DNA of 64,000 nucleotides from Dyadobacter sediminis (GTDB lineage Bacteria; Bacteroidota; Bacteroidia; Cytophagales; Spirosomataceae), in assembly GCF_005860765.1 (NCBI RefSeq), contig NZ_VCEI01000028.1, forward strand, positions 496,001 to 560,000. The letters run 5' to 3'. The notes beneath the pieces are model-generated. The model was not told the DNA's origin. It made no database searches and saw only the letters and a program-made list of their open reading frames with translations. Each line of letters begins with the position of its first letter. The stretch's first letter is position 1. Shown here piece by piece: positions 1 through 9,320 of this stretch. The translations under genes and the position numbers were made by a program.

Positions 1-640
1 CGGATGCCGCCCACACGAACAATCCGAAAACGGTCATGCGCAGCGGGTAATTCATGCCGAAAAAACGGTAACTTCCTCCTGACCAGAAGTGTGTCTGCGC
101 GCCCCACCAGCCAGCAAAGGAAATAATCATAACCGTCCACAACAGCGTAGACTGAAGAAAAACGGCGATGGCGCCATAGGCCAGCGTGGCAATGAACAGC
201 GGCAAAGCATAATTGCCGTTAAAATTGGCAAAGCTGCGCGTCCAGTAAGTAATTGCGATTGCAACCGTAAGTATGATGGCTATATTGTAAGTTTCGGTGC
301 TGGTGCGCGCTTCGGGATATTTCTTCCGGTTCCTTTTTGCCAAAACCACAAACAATGCAGCGGCAAGTGTAAACACAACGCCGAAAATGGTTTCTGAAAA
401 TCCCCATTTCCTACGCAGCAATTCAATCCATTTTTCGTCAATTACCAGCGCGCCGAATGCAAGCAGTCCGCAGGAAAGAGCCGCAATCAGCGCATAGATA
501 GCAATGGCATTAACGTTTTCATTTCTCAGCTGATAGCTGTTCTGAAGTGCTTTGGCCTGCTCGGGTGAAATCTTATTGGTACTTTCCCAAAAACGTATTG
601 CTTTATCAATTACAGCAGCTTCTTTCTTGTCTAGTTCCAT
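1..640 (-). CDS. Polytopic membrane protein, DUF2157-like (3' end cut off by window)
   Basis: The reverse strand is open from an ATG at 640 to the window edge, so the C-terminus is missing. The first about 45 residues are soluble and charged (start MELDKKEAAVIDKAIRFW), followed by at least five hydrophobic segments separated by short basic loops such as AKRNRKKYPEA. A soluble N-terminal helix region followed by many membrane helices is the architecture of DUF2157-type predicted membrane proteins; I infer that family without a search. No enzymatic motif is visible. It is followed by a 266-bp gap before the next gene on the same strand, so it is probably its own unit. Confidence 0.75.
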   Translation of the reverse strand, partial: MELDKKEAAVIDKAIRFWESTNKISPEQAKALQNSYQLRNENVNAIAIYALIAALSCGLLAFGALVIDEKWIELLRRKWGFSETIFGVVFTLAAALFVVLAKRNRKKYPEARTSTETYNIAIILTVAIAITYWTRSFANFNGNYALPLFIATLAYGAIAVFLQSTLLWTVMIISFAGWWGAQTHFWSGGSYRFFGMNYPLRMTVFGLFVWAAS

Positions 641-758
641 GTGTTTGATAAGCTTTGTAGTAATAATTCCTGATCCTTTCAAAATTAATGGAATTATCAA
701 CACAACCAGTATGTGTTAACAAGTGTTACCGTTAATTTAAGACGGGAATGATATGCTA

Positions 759-794
759 TAAAAAATAGTCCAGACAGATGCTGCCCGGACTATT
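759..794 (-). terminator. Rho-independent terminator of the CxxCH lipoprotein gene
   Basis: AATAGTCC at 764-771 pairs with GGACTATT at 787-794 around a 15-nt loop. Read on the minus strand the stem is followed by a run of T (AAAAA on the plus strand at 760-764). It lies about 110 nt beyond the stop of the gene at 907. Confidence 0.65.
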
Positions 795-906
795 CTTAGC
801 TGTCAGTAGTTAGCTGCAAGCTGCTGGAAAGATAAAATAGCTAATAAATAACAAATTGTAAAAGCAGAAACCTTGACCGGTTTTCGTCAACTAACCGGTT
901 TGATGA

Positions 907-3900
907 TTATTGCTTTTTCAATCCGGATAAAAATTCCACGACATCGCGGATTTCCCTTTTGGTCATAATCGTACCCATCGGAGGCATGCTGGAAGGAACA
1001 TTGTCCCGTTTGGCGATCCGGGCAACCGGGATTTTCAGAGGTTCCGCTTCCGATGTTTTCAGGATCAGTTCGTGGTCATTTTCCTCGCTGAGAATACCGG
1101 CTGCGCTGGTTCCGTCCTTCAATGTCAGTACAACCATTCCGAAACCGGGCGACAAACGGGCACTTGGCTCGATAAGCGCCTGCAGAATCTGCTCACGCGA
1201 AAGTACATTGCCGATATTGGACAGATTAGGCCCCACTTCACCGCCCTGTCCGCCGATAGAATGGCATCTTACGCATTCCGCAGCAGAACTTGTCATGAAA
1301 TAACGGCGGCCCAGCTGCGCATTTCCGCCAAAAAGTGCATCCTGGAAATCGGCGACCGTAGCGCCGTTTGAACGCATCGGAGCCAGTTTGGCAATCAATG
1401 TGCTTGATTTTGTAGAATCCACCGCTTCGCCAAGATCCAGCGCCAGACTTTGCGGCAGTTTCTTGTCATTCATCTGACCGATCAGATCATTGAAGATATT
1501 TTCTGTTTTGGCAACCGGCAAACTTCCCAGTACACGAAGCATCTGCTGCTGTTCTTTAACACTTCCTTTGTCAAAAATGGTTTTGGAAATATCCGCCAAA
1601 GTTCCTGCGGACATGTTTACACTTCCTGCCATTCCCAAAGCCGCTGTTCTCACATCGGCATCGGAATCGGTCATTCCTTTTTTCATAACCGTTTCCATAT
1701 CCGTGTATTTCAGATTGTTCAATGCAGTCAGCATGGCCGTTCTTACCTTCGGATCGGAGTGATTTGCCAGTATTCCGGCCAGCGCGGCATTGTTTTCTGT
1801 AATTCCCAGACTCGTAAGCATCTGCGCAGAAGCAATCAGGATTTCAGAATCATTGTCTTTCAGGAATTCAGCAACCAGCGGCTGTACTTTTGATTTGACT
1901 GTCTCCGCATTATGCTTTACAGCACCGCGGTAACGGCCGTCCACCCGGTCCATAACAGACGGATTTGCCCAGGTTCCCAAAGTAGCCAGCGCTTCGGCCC
2001 TTATGCTTTTGTCAACGTCTTTTCTTTTTGCAAATGCAATCAGATTGTCCAGCTGCTCATCGGTTCCAACTCTCAAAGAAGCATTGATCGCACGTCTCAG
2101 AAGCGGCTCGGAAGTAAACCGGCTTTCCTTTAAGGTAGCGGCAAGTGCCGGGAGTGCGCCGGGAATGGACGTGTCGTCGTTAATGGCGCGTGCGGCTTCG
2201 GCAACAATGTATTCGTCTTTATCCTGTAAAAACAGACTTACCTTGTCATTGTGCATTCTGCGCAGCACCAGTACGGCTGCAATCCGCAGTGACTTTTCAG
2301 GGTTATTGGATAAAGCAGCAATCGGTTCCACTTCGCCGATGCGGGACAAAGCCAGTACTGCTGCATGGCGCAGATATACATCCGAATCGTTGTTTGCTTT
2401 AATCATTTCCAGCAATGGATTAATCGCTTCTTTATGACGGATACGGCCCAGCGCCTGCGCTCCGAAAAACTGTACACGCGGGTTTTTACTGGAAAGCATC
2501 GGGATCAGCATCGGGCCGGCTTCTGCAATTTTTGCATCGCCAAGCACTTTGGCAGCCTGCGCGGTGATTTCCTCATCCGAATCTTTCAGCAGCGTCATCA
2601 AAACATTTGCATAGGATTTATCCTGACGAGCCAATTGTCCCATTCCCCAGATTCCGTGAATCCTTTCCAGCTGTTTTCCTTTTTGTTCCATAGCCTTGCT
2701 GAAAACGGCAGCGCCTTTTGCACCTCTGGAAGCCAGCTCAAACTGTGCTTTCAGACGGATACGCATATCGTCATTGGAAAGCAGCGACAACAGCATATCA
2801 TCGCTTTGTCTTTCATAGTTGAGCTGCATGAGCGTTTTGGTTGTTGCTCTTACTTCTTTCAGGTCGTTTTTGTCGTCCGTCACATCCAGTTTCCAGACCC
2901 TTCCGTAATTTTTCGTATCCCAGCCATTGATCCAGTCAGCTACATACAATGCGCCGTCCGGGCCGAACCGGATGCCGGTCGGCAAGATTCCGGTAAGAAT
3001 ATTTTTTTCTCCGTCCAGAACAAAAGATGCTCCTTTTGGTTTCAGGCCAAAAGACCAGATCGGAGAACGTGCCGGGTTTCCTACAAATTCAACGAGGAAA
3101 AATTTGTTTTTCCAGGCCGATCCCAGCGCCGTTCCGGGATTATACTGCATGCCCGTCGGGCCATTGTGGAAATTCTGGATAGGAGGGATGATGTAGGCAG
3201 CTTGTCCGTCCCAGCGCGGTTTGAAAAGTTTTTCATCCATCCATACCTTGTAGCTGTTGTTTTTCGGATCGGTGTATTTTCCATACTGCCAGTTGGAACG
3301 CCAGCCCGCATCGGAACCTTCCACAACGTGCACAAGCCTTTCACTTTCACCCGGATGGTCGCCGTCGTTATCGGAACTGATCAGGTTGCCGTATTCATCA
3401 AAAACAAACTCGTGTGTATTGCGCAGACCGTGTGCATACACTTCAAAATCGCTTCCGTCCGGATTGGAACGTGCAATAATCCCGGAATTAGGGTGTTCGT
3501 GTTTCACGCCTTCCGCCGTAGTAATGTTGGCGCCGATGTCTCCGATGTTCCAGTATATTTTACCGTCCGGACCTTCAATCGGATTGGACATGCCATGGCC
3601 GCTAAAACCGATATGTACGCCGTAACCGTGGCTTATGGAAGTTTTCTCATCGTAAATTCCGTCACCATTGCTGTCTTTCAATCGCCAAACGTCGGGCGCA
3701 ATCGTAACGAAAGCATCATGTGCGCGGATCAGCAAACCGCCTGCAACGTCCGTAACTTCGTCAAAAAAGTCATTCAGAACGCGTGTGGAAATATCGGCAA
3801 TGCCGTCGTTATCCGTATCTTCTATTTTCCAGACTTCGTCTTTTTCAACGGCGAGGTCTTTCCAGTCATGGACGCCGTCGCCATTCACATCTTTCAGCCA

Positions 3901-4344
3901 TTGGTTTTCCTTGCTTTTTTCAGGAGCAAAGGTGCTGTGCAGAAAAGCACGGCGTTCTTCAACGGTTTGCAGGCCGATGGAAGCCGTCATCCAGTTCTGA
4001 TGCCCGCGAATGTCAAATTCCGAGTTCTTCTGACGGTTTGTGCGGTTCAGATAAACATTTCCTTTATCATCCATAGCGATCGCCACCGGGTCCGGCGCGA
4101 GGGAATCCGAAGCCCAGAGATCCAGTTTCAGGCCGTCCGCCAGTTTGACCGAAACTTTGTCACGTATTTCCTTTGCTCTGGCTTTGCCCGTTGCAGCATT
4201 TTCCTTCACAACCAAAGGCGTACTGTTGGTTTTGGAAGTAGAAGAGGTAGAACTTGTGGGCGATAATTTCATGCATGATACAACAACAGCCGTGGTGACG
4301 GTGAGTAGCACCAATGGCTTTTTCAAAAATTTTCTGGAAGTCAT
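907..4344 (-). CDS. PVC-type haem-binding (CxxCH) dehydrogenase-like lipoprotein with HEAT repeats
   Basis: A large 1145-residue envelope protein. The N-terminus has a lipoprotein signal with a lipobox ending at Cys24 (VVVSC). Residues about 50-490 resemble the beta-propeller of membrane-bound glucose/sorbosone-type dehydrogenases (repeated VNGDGVHDW-, DNDGIAD- and DSNGDGIYDE-like loops that look like calcium-binding DxDxDG motifs). Residues about 520-980 are a series of HEAT-like helical repeats (for example ITAQAAKVLGDAKIAEAG). The C-terminal about 150 residues form a cytochrome c domain with CVRCH at residues 1024-1028 (bases 1261-1275) and a likely Met ligand in PPMGTIMTKRE. The family is common in Planctomycetes, Verrucomicrobia and Cytophagales; the substrate is unknown, but periplasmic or outer-membrane sugar oxidation is a reasonable inference. 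It stands alone with its own terminator. Confidence 0.92.
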   Translation of the reverse strand: MTSRKFLKKPLVLLTVTTAVVVSCMKLSPTSSTSSTSKTNSTPLVVKENAATGKARAKEIRDKVSVKLADGLKLDLWASDSLAPDPVAIAMDDKGNVYLNRTNRQKNSEFDIRGHQNWMTASIGLQTVEERRAFLHSTFAPEKSKENQWLKDVNGDGVHDWKDLAVEKDEVWKIEDTDNDGIADISTRVLNDFFDEVTDVAGGLLIRAHDAFVTIAPDVWRLKDSNGDGIYDEKTSISHGYGVHIGFSGHGMSNPIEGPDGKIYWNIGDIGANITTAEGVKHEHPNSGIIARSNPDGSDFEVYAHGLRNTHEFVFDEYGNLISSDNDGDHPGESERLVHVVEGSDAGWRSNWQYGKYTDPKNNSYKVWMDEKLFKPRWDGQAAYIIPPIQNFHNGPTGMQYNPGTALGSAWKNKFFLVEFVGNPARSPIWSFGLKPKGASFVLDGEKNILTGILPTGIRFGPDGALYVADWINGWDTKNYGRVWKLDVTDDKNDLKEVRATTKTLMQLNYERQSDDMLLSLLSNDDMRIRLKAQFELASRGAKGAAVFSKAMEQKGKQLERIHGIWGMGQLARQDKSYANVLMTLLKDSDEEITAQAAKVLGDAKIAEAGPMLIPMLSSKNPRVQFFGAQALGRIRHKEAINPLLEMIKANNDSDVYLRHAAVLALSRIGEVEPIAALSNNPEKSLRIAAVLVLRRMHNDKVSLFLQDKDEYIVAEAARAINDDTSIPGALPALAATLKESRFTSEPLLRRAINASLRVGTDEQLDNLIAFAKRKDVDKSIRAEALATLGTWANPSVMDRVDGRYRGAVKHNAETVKSKVQPLVAEFLKDNDSEILIASAQMLTSLGITENNAALAGILANHSDPKVRTAMLTALNNLKYTDMETVMKKGMTDSDADVRTAALGMAGSVNMSAGTLADISKTIFDKGSVKEQQQMLRVLGSLPVAKTENIFNDLIGQMNDKKLPQSLALDLGEAVDSTKSSTLIAKLAPMRSNGATVADFQDALFGGNAQLGRRYFMTSSAAECVRCHSIGGQGGEVGPNLSNIGNVLSREQILQALIEPSARLSPGFGMVVLTLKDGTSAAGILSEENDHELILKTSEAEPLKIPVARIAKRDNVPSSMPPMGTIMTKREIRDVVEFLSGLKKQ

Positions 4345-4582
4345 TGAGATAGTGCCTTAGGCAGAATTTGGGTTAGTCCTGGTCAGCAATTAAAAATTAT
4401 AGACAAGATAAGAAAAAGTGTAAAATAAATGGTTTTTTACTGTTACAGTCGCCAGGGATTAGTAGATTTTGCGAACATTATCGCATAGCTTGCACAAGTT
4501 GCCATGCAGCCGCGTTTCTGAATGGAACAATTTTTTGTTAAAATGCATGTGCAACGCTTTAACCTAATCCTGATTTAACTGA

Positions 4583-5875
4583 ATGGCTATCCAGATATTA
4601 ATAACCTTAGTGCTTGTTCTTCTGAATGGTTTTTTTGTAGCCGCTGAATTTGCAATCGTAAAGATCAGGGCTTCGCAGCTGGAACAAAAAGCACAGGATG
4701 GCAACAAAATGGCAGTTTTATCCAAAAAGATCGTTGCAAATCTGGATGGCTACCTTGCCGCAACGCAGTTCGGAATTACACTCGCAAGTCTCGGGCTGGG
4801 CTGGATCGGTGAACCCGTGGTTTCAAAAGTACTTATTGCCGGAATGGAACTTGTCGGTATTTCCCTCGATCCCGAACTGGCTCATCAGATTGCCTTGCCA
4901 GCCGCATTTGCGATCATTACAGTTCTGCATATCGTTTTTGGTGAGCTTGCCCCCAAATCCATTGCCATACAGCGTCCGGAAGCTACAACCTTGCTGCTTT
5001 CGTATCCGCTGCACGGGTTTTTTCTGATCTTCAAGCCAATTGTCTGGATCCTGAACGGCATTGCCAATTTTATTCTGAAAGGGGTCGGTATTACGCCATC
5101 GCACGGAAGTGAGGTGCATAGCAGCGATGAACTGCGTTATCTTGTTCAGCAGCAAAAGGAAAGTGGCATGATTGAAGCGGCAGATTACGATCTGATCAAA
5201 AATGCATTCAACTTTTCGGAACGGATTGCAAGACAAATCATGATTCCGCGTCCGCAGGTGACGGGCATCGATATCAATGATTTCAATGAAGAAAAGCTGG
5301 AAAAGATCATTGAAGAAGGTTATTCAAGAATGCCCGTTTATGAAGATACACTGGACCAGATTATCGGCGTGCTGCATCTGAAAGATCTGCTCTTGAAAAT
5401 GCGGCAAGGCAAGCAAATCGTACTTCCGGAGTTGATCAGACCTGTTTCTACCGTGCATGGTTCCAAACCGATTGGTGCGTTGCTGCGTGATTTTCAGGTA
5501 AATCGTCAGCAAATGGCCATTATCATTGATGAATACGGCGGCGTGGACGGCATTGTAACGATGGAAGACATTCTGGAAGAGCTTGTCGGTGAAATACAGG
5601 ATGAGTACGACAACGAAGTTGCGTTTATAAAGAATGAAAATGACCATACTTTTACCGTTTTAGGCTCGGCTTCCATTACGGATGTCAATGATAAACTGCC
5701 TCATGACATTTCCAGAGAAAGCGATTACGAAACGCTGGCGGGTTATCTGATCTGGAAATTCGGACGTATTCCGTCGGTTGGAGAGCGGCTTAAAACCAGG
5801 CATTATGAATTTACCATCCTGAAAAAGCAGCGTAGTACCATTGCACTGGTGAAAATTGCAGTACTGGATTCCTGA
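4583..5875 (+). CDS. CNNM/CorC-type (hemolysin-family, TlyC-like) CBS-domain membrane protein
   Basis: A 430-residue protein with the usual three parts: an N-terminal CNNM/DUF21 membrane domain with about four helices (residues 1-180, starting MAIQILITLVLVLL), a pair of CBS domains (about 205-335, with MIPRPQVTGID, GVLHLKDLLLKMRQG and DEYGGVDGIVTMEDILEE) and a C-terminal CorC/HlyC domain (about 345-425). Such proteins transport or gate Mg2+/Co2+; the old name hemolysin is historical. The ATG at 4583 follows a 238-bp gap shared with the divergent lipoprotein gene. It converges with the beta-helix gene, with only 14 bases between the stops. Confidence 0.93.
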   Translation: MAIQILITLVLVLLNGFFVAAEFAIVKIRASQLEQKAQDGNKMAVLSKKIVANLDGYLAATQFGITLASLGLGWIGEPVVSKVLIAGMELVGISLDPELAHQIALPAAFAIITVLHIVFGELAPKSIAIQRPEATTLLLSYPLHGFFLIFKPIVWILNGIANFILKGVGITPSHGSEVHSSDELRYLVQQQKESGMIEAADYDLIKNAFNFSERIARQIMIPRPQVTGIDINDFNEEKLEKIIEEGYSRMPVYEDTLDQIIGVLHLKDLLLKMRQGKQIVLPELIRPVSTVHGSKPIGALLRDFQVNRQQMAIIIDEYGGVDGIVTMEDILEELVGEIQDEYDNEVAFIKNENDHTFTVLGSASITDVNDKLPHDISRESDYETLAGYLIWKFGRIPSVGERLKTRHYEFTILKKQRSTIALVKIAVLDS

Positions 5876-5889
5876 AAACAGTTTACAGA

Positions 5890-8268
5890 TTATTTGAGGT
5901 TCAACACCAGATTGAATTTTTGCTGATTCCTGAAAACTTCGACTTCCATTTTTCCGGTCCAGTTTAATTGCTGGCGAATCGCTTCCAGACGGATGATATT
6001 ATCCGTTTTTTCTCTGTTGGCGGCAACAATGACATCATTAATCTGTAATCCGCTTTTGGCAAGAATACTACTGTCCGGAATTTCTGTCACTACAATGCCT
6101 TTTTCATCCGGCAAGCCAAAGGCTGAACGGTCGCCCAGACCCCGAACATTGCGTATCCGGATTCCCAACCACGGCATTTCCTGTATTTTGCTTTCCAGTT
6201 CGGCATCTAGCAATACTGGAAAAGTTACTTTATCCGCCAAATTTTTCAAACGTTCATTTTGAACACCAAATTCGTTCATCGGGAAGTTTACAAATCCCAG
6301 TGCCCATGCAGGGCTTGTACTTTTAACCTGATAATTTCCTTTTTCTGCATTTACAAATTCAGGATTTCCGAATTTGCTATGCATGTCGGTTCCGTTTGAC
6401 TTTGCACTTTTCAGGTCTGCTTCGTTCTGGAAAAGGTTGTAATCCACTTCTTTTCCCCAATCTTTGACAAGAATCGGGAAGTACGGGCGCATGACGATAT
6501 TTTTTCTGAACACATCACCGCTGTTTTTAAACCATACATGCGGATGAAAGGAATTGTTGATCAGCATGTTGTTTTCTGCAATCCGGTAAAATCCTTCCCG
6601 GAACTTCAGACCGCCGCTTAGCAGCACGTTGTTGTAAATGTGATAATTGCTGCTGCCGTCGTCCAGATCAATATCCCAGCCATGATCACAGCGGAAACGA
6701 TTATTTCGGATCACAACCGGTTTTTGTGCATCCAGCAAAATCATTTCAGGATGTGCAAGAGCGAGACTGTCCATTGTTTTCCGGTTAGGATGCCAGAAAC
6801 GATCGCGTCCCCAGGAATTAAACGCGCCATGATCTCCGGTTTCCAGTACGGTTTCAAATACATCGTTATGCTCGATAATGTGCCCGCCCCAAGCTCCGTC
6901 GCCGATATTGATTCCGGCTCTCGGCACTTTGTAAATGGTGTTGTGGCTCACATGTATTTCCGAAGCCATTTCAATCTGGATTCCGGTGCATTGCTTTTCT
7001 ATTTTTCCAATGTCATGAATCAGGTTATTTTCTGCAAAACACTGAAGCGGATAACGGTTGTTTTTAGGTCCGGGCGTTTTATCCATTTTCGAAAACGGAA
7101 TGAAATTTTCATAGCCGAATGCGGCTGAACGGACGGCGGAAGTATCGCCGACAAAGCAAACGGCACTTGATCCGATGTTGTAAATATGCGAGTCTTTAAT
7201 ACCGGATTTCAGATTTTGTCCGCTGATCATCACTGCATTTCCGCCGAGATTTGTAAACTCGCAACCTGTGAAGACACAGTTTGCCGTGTACTCCATTAAC
7301 ACGGCACCTCCGCGGTAAATCATCCAGTCGCTGCGCAGCAAGGGCTCATAATGTTCCATAATGGAACGTTCCGTATGCGCAAAACGAATTTCCGAAACGG
7401 CTACGTTGCTGACCGGCATTTCGGATGTTCCTTTAATTTCAATAATATGCCTGAGATTGGAAACTTCAATGATTGCCTTGTTCAGGTCAGTACCTTTTTG
7501 GGGATATGCATAAAGAAAGCGGGTTTTCCAGTCGTAAAACCATTCGCCGGGTGCATCAAGTTCTTCAAAAATATTTTCGACAAAACGCTCCTTTTTATGC
7601 AGCGGAGCGGGCCGGTTATTCTGCCAGCCGCCTTCCAGTTCCGGCAGTCCGTTTTTGATACTTTTGATACGGTAATGAAAACTTCCCCATTCGCCCTGGT
7701 GCAGCGCATGCAGATATCCGCCTTCCGGATTTTTCCATCGGGCCGTTCTGGAAGAATCGATTGCATCTACTGCTGTTCCGTTGAAGACCCTTGCCGTTGC
7801 ATCGTAATCGGGGTAGCGCGCCAAAGGCAATGGTTGACCATTGACAAACAACATTTCAAAATTTCCGGTGTCTACTTTGGCTTTCAGGATATTTTCCGTG
7901 TGCTTTTCCCATTTCGGATGCAACCTCCGACCGGCGCTCAGCGTCACTTTTTCATTTTGATAAGACCGGATATGAAGCTTTTTGCCATTTAATGCAGCCG
8001 GGTTGATCAAAAGCGGCTTGTCGAGGTAATAAATGCCTTTGCGGATAAAAATAGAAATCGCATTGCCTTTCCGGGTTTTTACTCGGGCAATGGCTGTGGC
8101 GGGAGTTTGCAGCGGAGCCAGTATGCTGCCGTTATTCGAATCGTTGCCGTCCGGCGAAACGTACAAATTCTGTGAAACGGCAGAAGCGGCTGTGAGGTGC
8201 AATTGCAGTACAAGTAAAATCAGGCATTTGAACGAAACTTTTGCTTTCAACTTTATAAAATCCGCCAT
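5890..8268 (-). CDS. Secreted right-handed parallel beta-helix protein with C-terminal PDZ domain
   Basis: A 792-residue exported protein. A hydrophobic signal (about residues 12-30, LILLVLQLHLTAASA) is followed by LYVSPDGNDSNNGS, the entry motif of many secreted beta-helix proteins. Repeated short strands with Asn ladders (HIYNIGSSA, NNLIHDIGK, HNTIYKVPRAGI, IRNNRFRCDHG) run through about residues 130-620 and resemble polysaccharide lyases/epimerases. The last about 100 residues (GLGDRSAFGLPDEKG through LAKSGLQINDVI) look like a PDZ domain. The beta-helix suggests binding or cleavage of a polysaccharide; the PDZ suggests attachment to a partner or peptide terminus. Exact activity is not deducible. 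Confidence 0.88.
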   Translation of the reverse strand: MADFIKLKAKVSFKCLILLVLQLHLTAASAVSQNLYVSPDGNDSNNGSILAPLQTPATAIARVKTRKGNAISIFIRKGIYYLDKPLLINPAALNGKKLHIRSYQNEKVTLSAGRRLHPKWEKHTENILKAKVDTGNFEMLFVNGQPLPLARYPDYDATARVFNGTAVDAIDSSRTARWKNPEGGYLHALHQGEWGSFHYRIKSIKNGLPELEGGWQNNRPAPLHKKERFVENIFEELDAPGEWFYDWKTRFLYAYPQKGTDLNKAIIEVSNLRHIIEIKGTSEMPVSNVAVSEIRFAHTERSIMEHYEPLLRSDWMIYRGGAVLMEYTANCVFTGCEFTNLGGNAVMISGQNLKSGIKDSHIYNIGSSAVCFVGDTSAVRSAAFGYENFIPFSKMDKTPGPKNNRYPLQCFAENNLIHDIGKIEKQCTGIQIEMASEIHVSHNTIYKVPRAGINIGDGAWGGHIIEHNDVFETVLETGDHGAFNSWGRDRFWHPNRKTMDSLALAHPEMILLDAQKPVVIRNNRFRCDHGWDIDLDDGSSNYHIYNNVLLSGGLKFREGFYRIAENNMLINNSFHPHVWFKNSGDVFRKNIVMRPYFPILVKDWGKEVDYNLFQNEADLKSAKSNGTDMHSKFGNPEFVNAEKGNYQVKSTSPAWALGFVNFPMNEFGVQNERLKNLADKVTFPVLLDAELESKIQEMPWLGIRIRNVRGLGDRSAFGLPDEKGIVVTEIPDSSILAKSGLQINDVIVAANREKTDNIIRLEAIRQQLNWTGKMEVEVFRNQQKFNLVLNLK

Positions 8269-8352
8269 AGCTTATCTAAAGGATTAAATACAACTGCGAT
8301 TTCTTTTAGGCAAAAAGTCCGTAACAGCCTGATTTTACATGTTTGTACCGTT

Positions 8353-9216
8353 TCATTTATTTAAAATATCAATCAGGAATTTTCTGAAAGGTTCTGCAAA
8401 TTCCTTTCGGTTCAGCGCAAATTCAACCGTTGTTTTAAGATAATCGAGCTTGTCGCCAATATCGTGACGTTTTCCTTCAATCCGGTGCGCATAGATATTT
8501 TCGCGTTTCAGCAAAAGCAGCATGGAATCGGTAAGCTGGATTTCATTGTTTTTCCCTTTCGGCGTTTGCTCAATAGTCTGGAAAATTTCAGGCGTCAGAA
8601 TGTACCTGCCGGCAATGGCAAGGTTGGAAGGAGCCGATTCAATGGATGGTTTTTCAACCAACGTACGTAATTCCATAATGGAATCGCTGAGTGAATTTCC
8701 TCCGACAATCCCGTAACGGTTTACCTTATTGGCAGGAACTTCCTCCACGGCAATGACCGATCCGCCGTATTGTTCGTAAGTATCCATCAGTTGCTGCGTT
8801 ACCGGAATGACAGAATCCATGATGGTATCGCCGAGTAAAACAGCAAAAGGCTCATTGCCAACATGATGCCTGGCGTAATAAATAGCGTCGCCCAGTCCGT
8901 TGGCTTCTTTCTGGCGGACAAAATGTACATTGGCCATATCTGCAAGCCTGCGCATTTCATTGAACCACATCAGATCTTCCTTTTCTTCCAGGCGGCTTTC
9001 CAGTTCCACATTGCGGTCAAAATGATCTTCAATGGCACGCTTTCCCTTTCCGGAAATAATCAGGATGTCTTCAATCCCGGAATCAACTGCCTCCTGCACA
9101 ACGTACTGGATCGTCGGAATGTCAATAATAGGAAGCATTTCTTTGGGCATTGATTTGGTTGCCGGCAAAAACCGGGTTCCAAGTCCGGCGGCAGGAATTA
9201 CAGCTTTACGAATCAT
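8353..9216 (-). CDS. galU: UTP--glucose-1-phosphate uridylyltransferase
   Basis: Catalyses glucose-1-phosphate + UTP to UDP-glucose + PPi, supplying sugar for surface polysaccharides. The nucleotidyltransferase signature is near the start (AAGLGTRFLPATKSMPKEML), followed by the sugar-binding LVEKPSIESAPSNLAIAGRY region and NEIQLTDSM. About 287 residues, the normal GalU size. The frame is open to 9240, but I prefer the ATG at 9216 because MIRKAVIPAAG is the usual N-terminus and the extra eight residues are not typical. A GHMP kinase gene lies 104 bp upstream on the same strand; together they could make a UDP-sugar from a free sugar. Confidence 0.94.
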   Translation of the reverse strand: MIRKAVIPAAGLGTRFLPATKSMPKEMLPIIDIPTIQYVVQEAVDSGIEDILIISGKGKRAIEDHFDRNVELESRLEEKEDLMWFNEMRRLADMANVHFVRQKEANGLGDAIYYARHHVGNEPFAVLLGDTIMDSVIPVTQQLMDTYEQYGGSVIAVEEVPANKVNRYGIVGGNSLSDSIMELRTLVEKPSIESAPSNLAIAGRYILTPEIFQTIEQTPKGKNNEIQLTDSMLLLLKRENIYAHRIEGKRHDIGDKLDYLKTTVEFALNRKEFAEPFRKFLIDILNK

Positions 9217-9320
9217 AAGTTTGACTTCTGCTTTCGGCATGCAGCCGTTGGCTATTTAATATATTTGGTTGATTAATATGTTTTTAAAATGGCTCTGATT
9301 TGCAGGCAAGAACAGGGAAT

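Noticed and set aside
2365..4266. 633-codon plus-strand open frame across the CxxCH lipoprotein gene
   Set aside because: It is antisense to a gene with clear HEAT and haem motifs; its translation has no domain, signal or coding-like composition, and the length comes from codon bias on the other strand.
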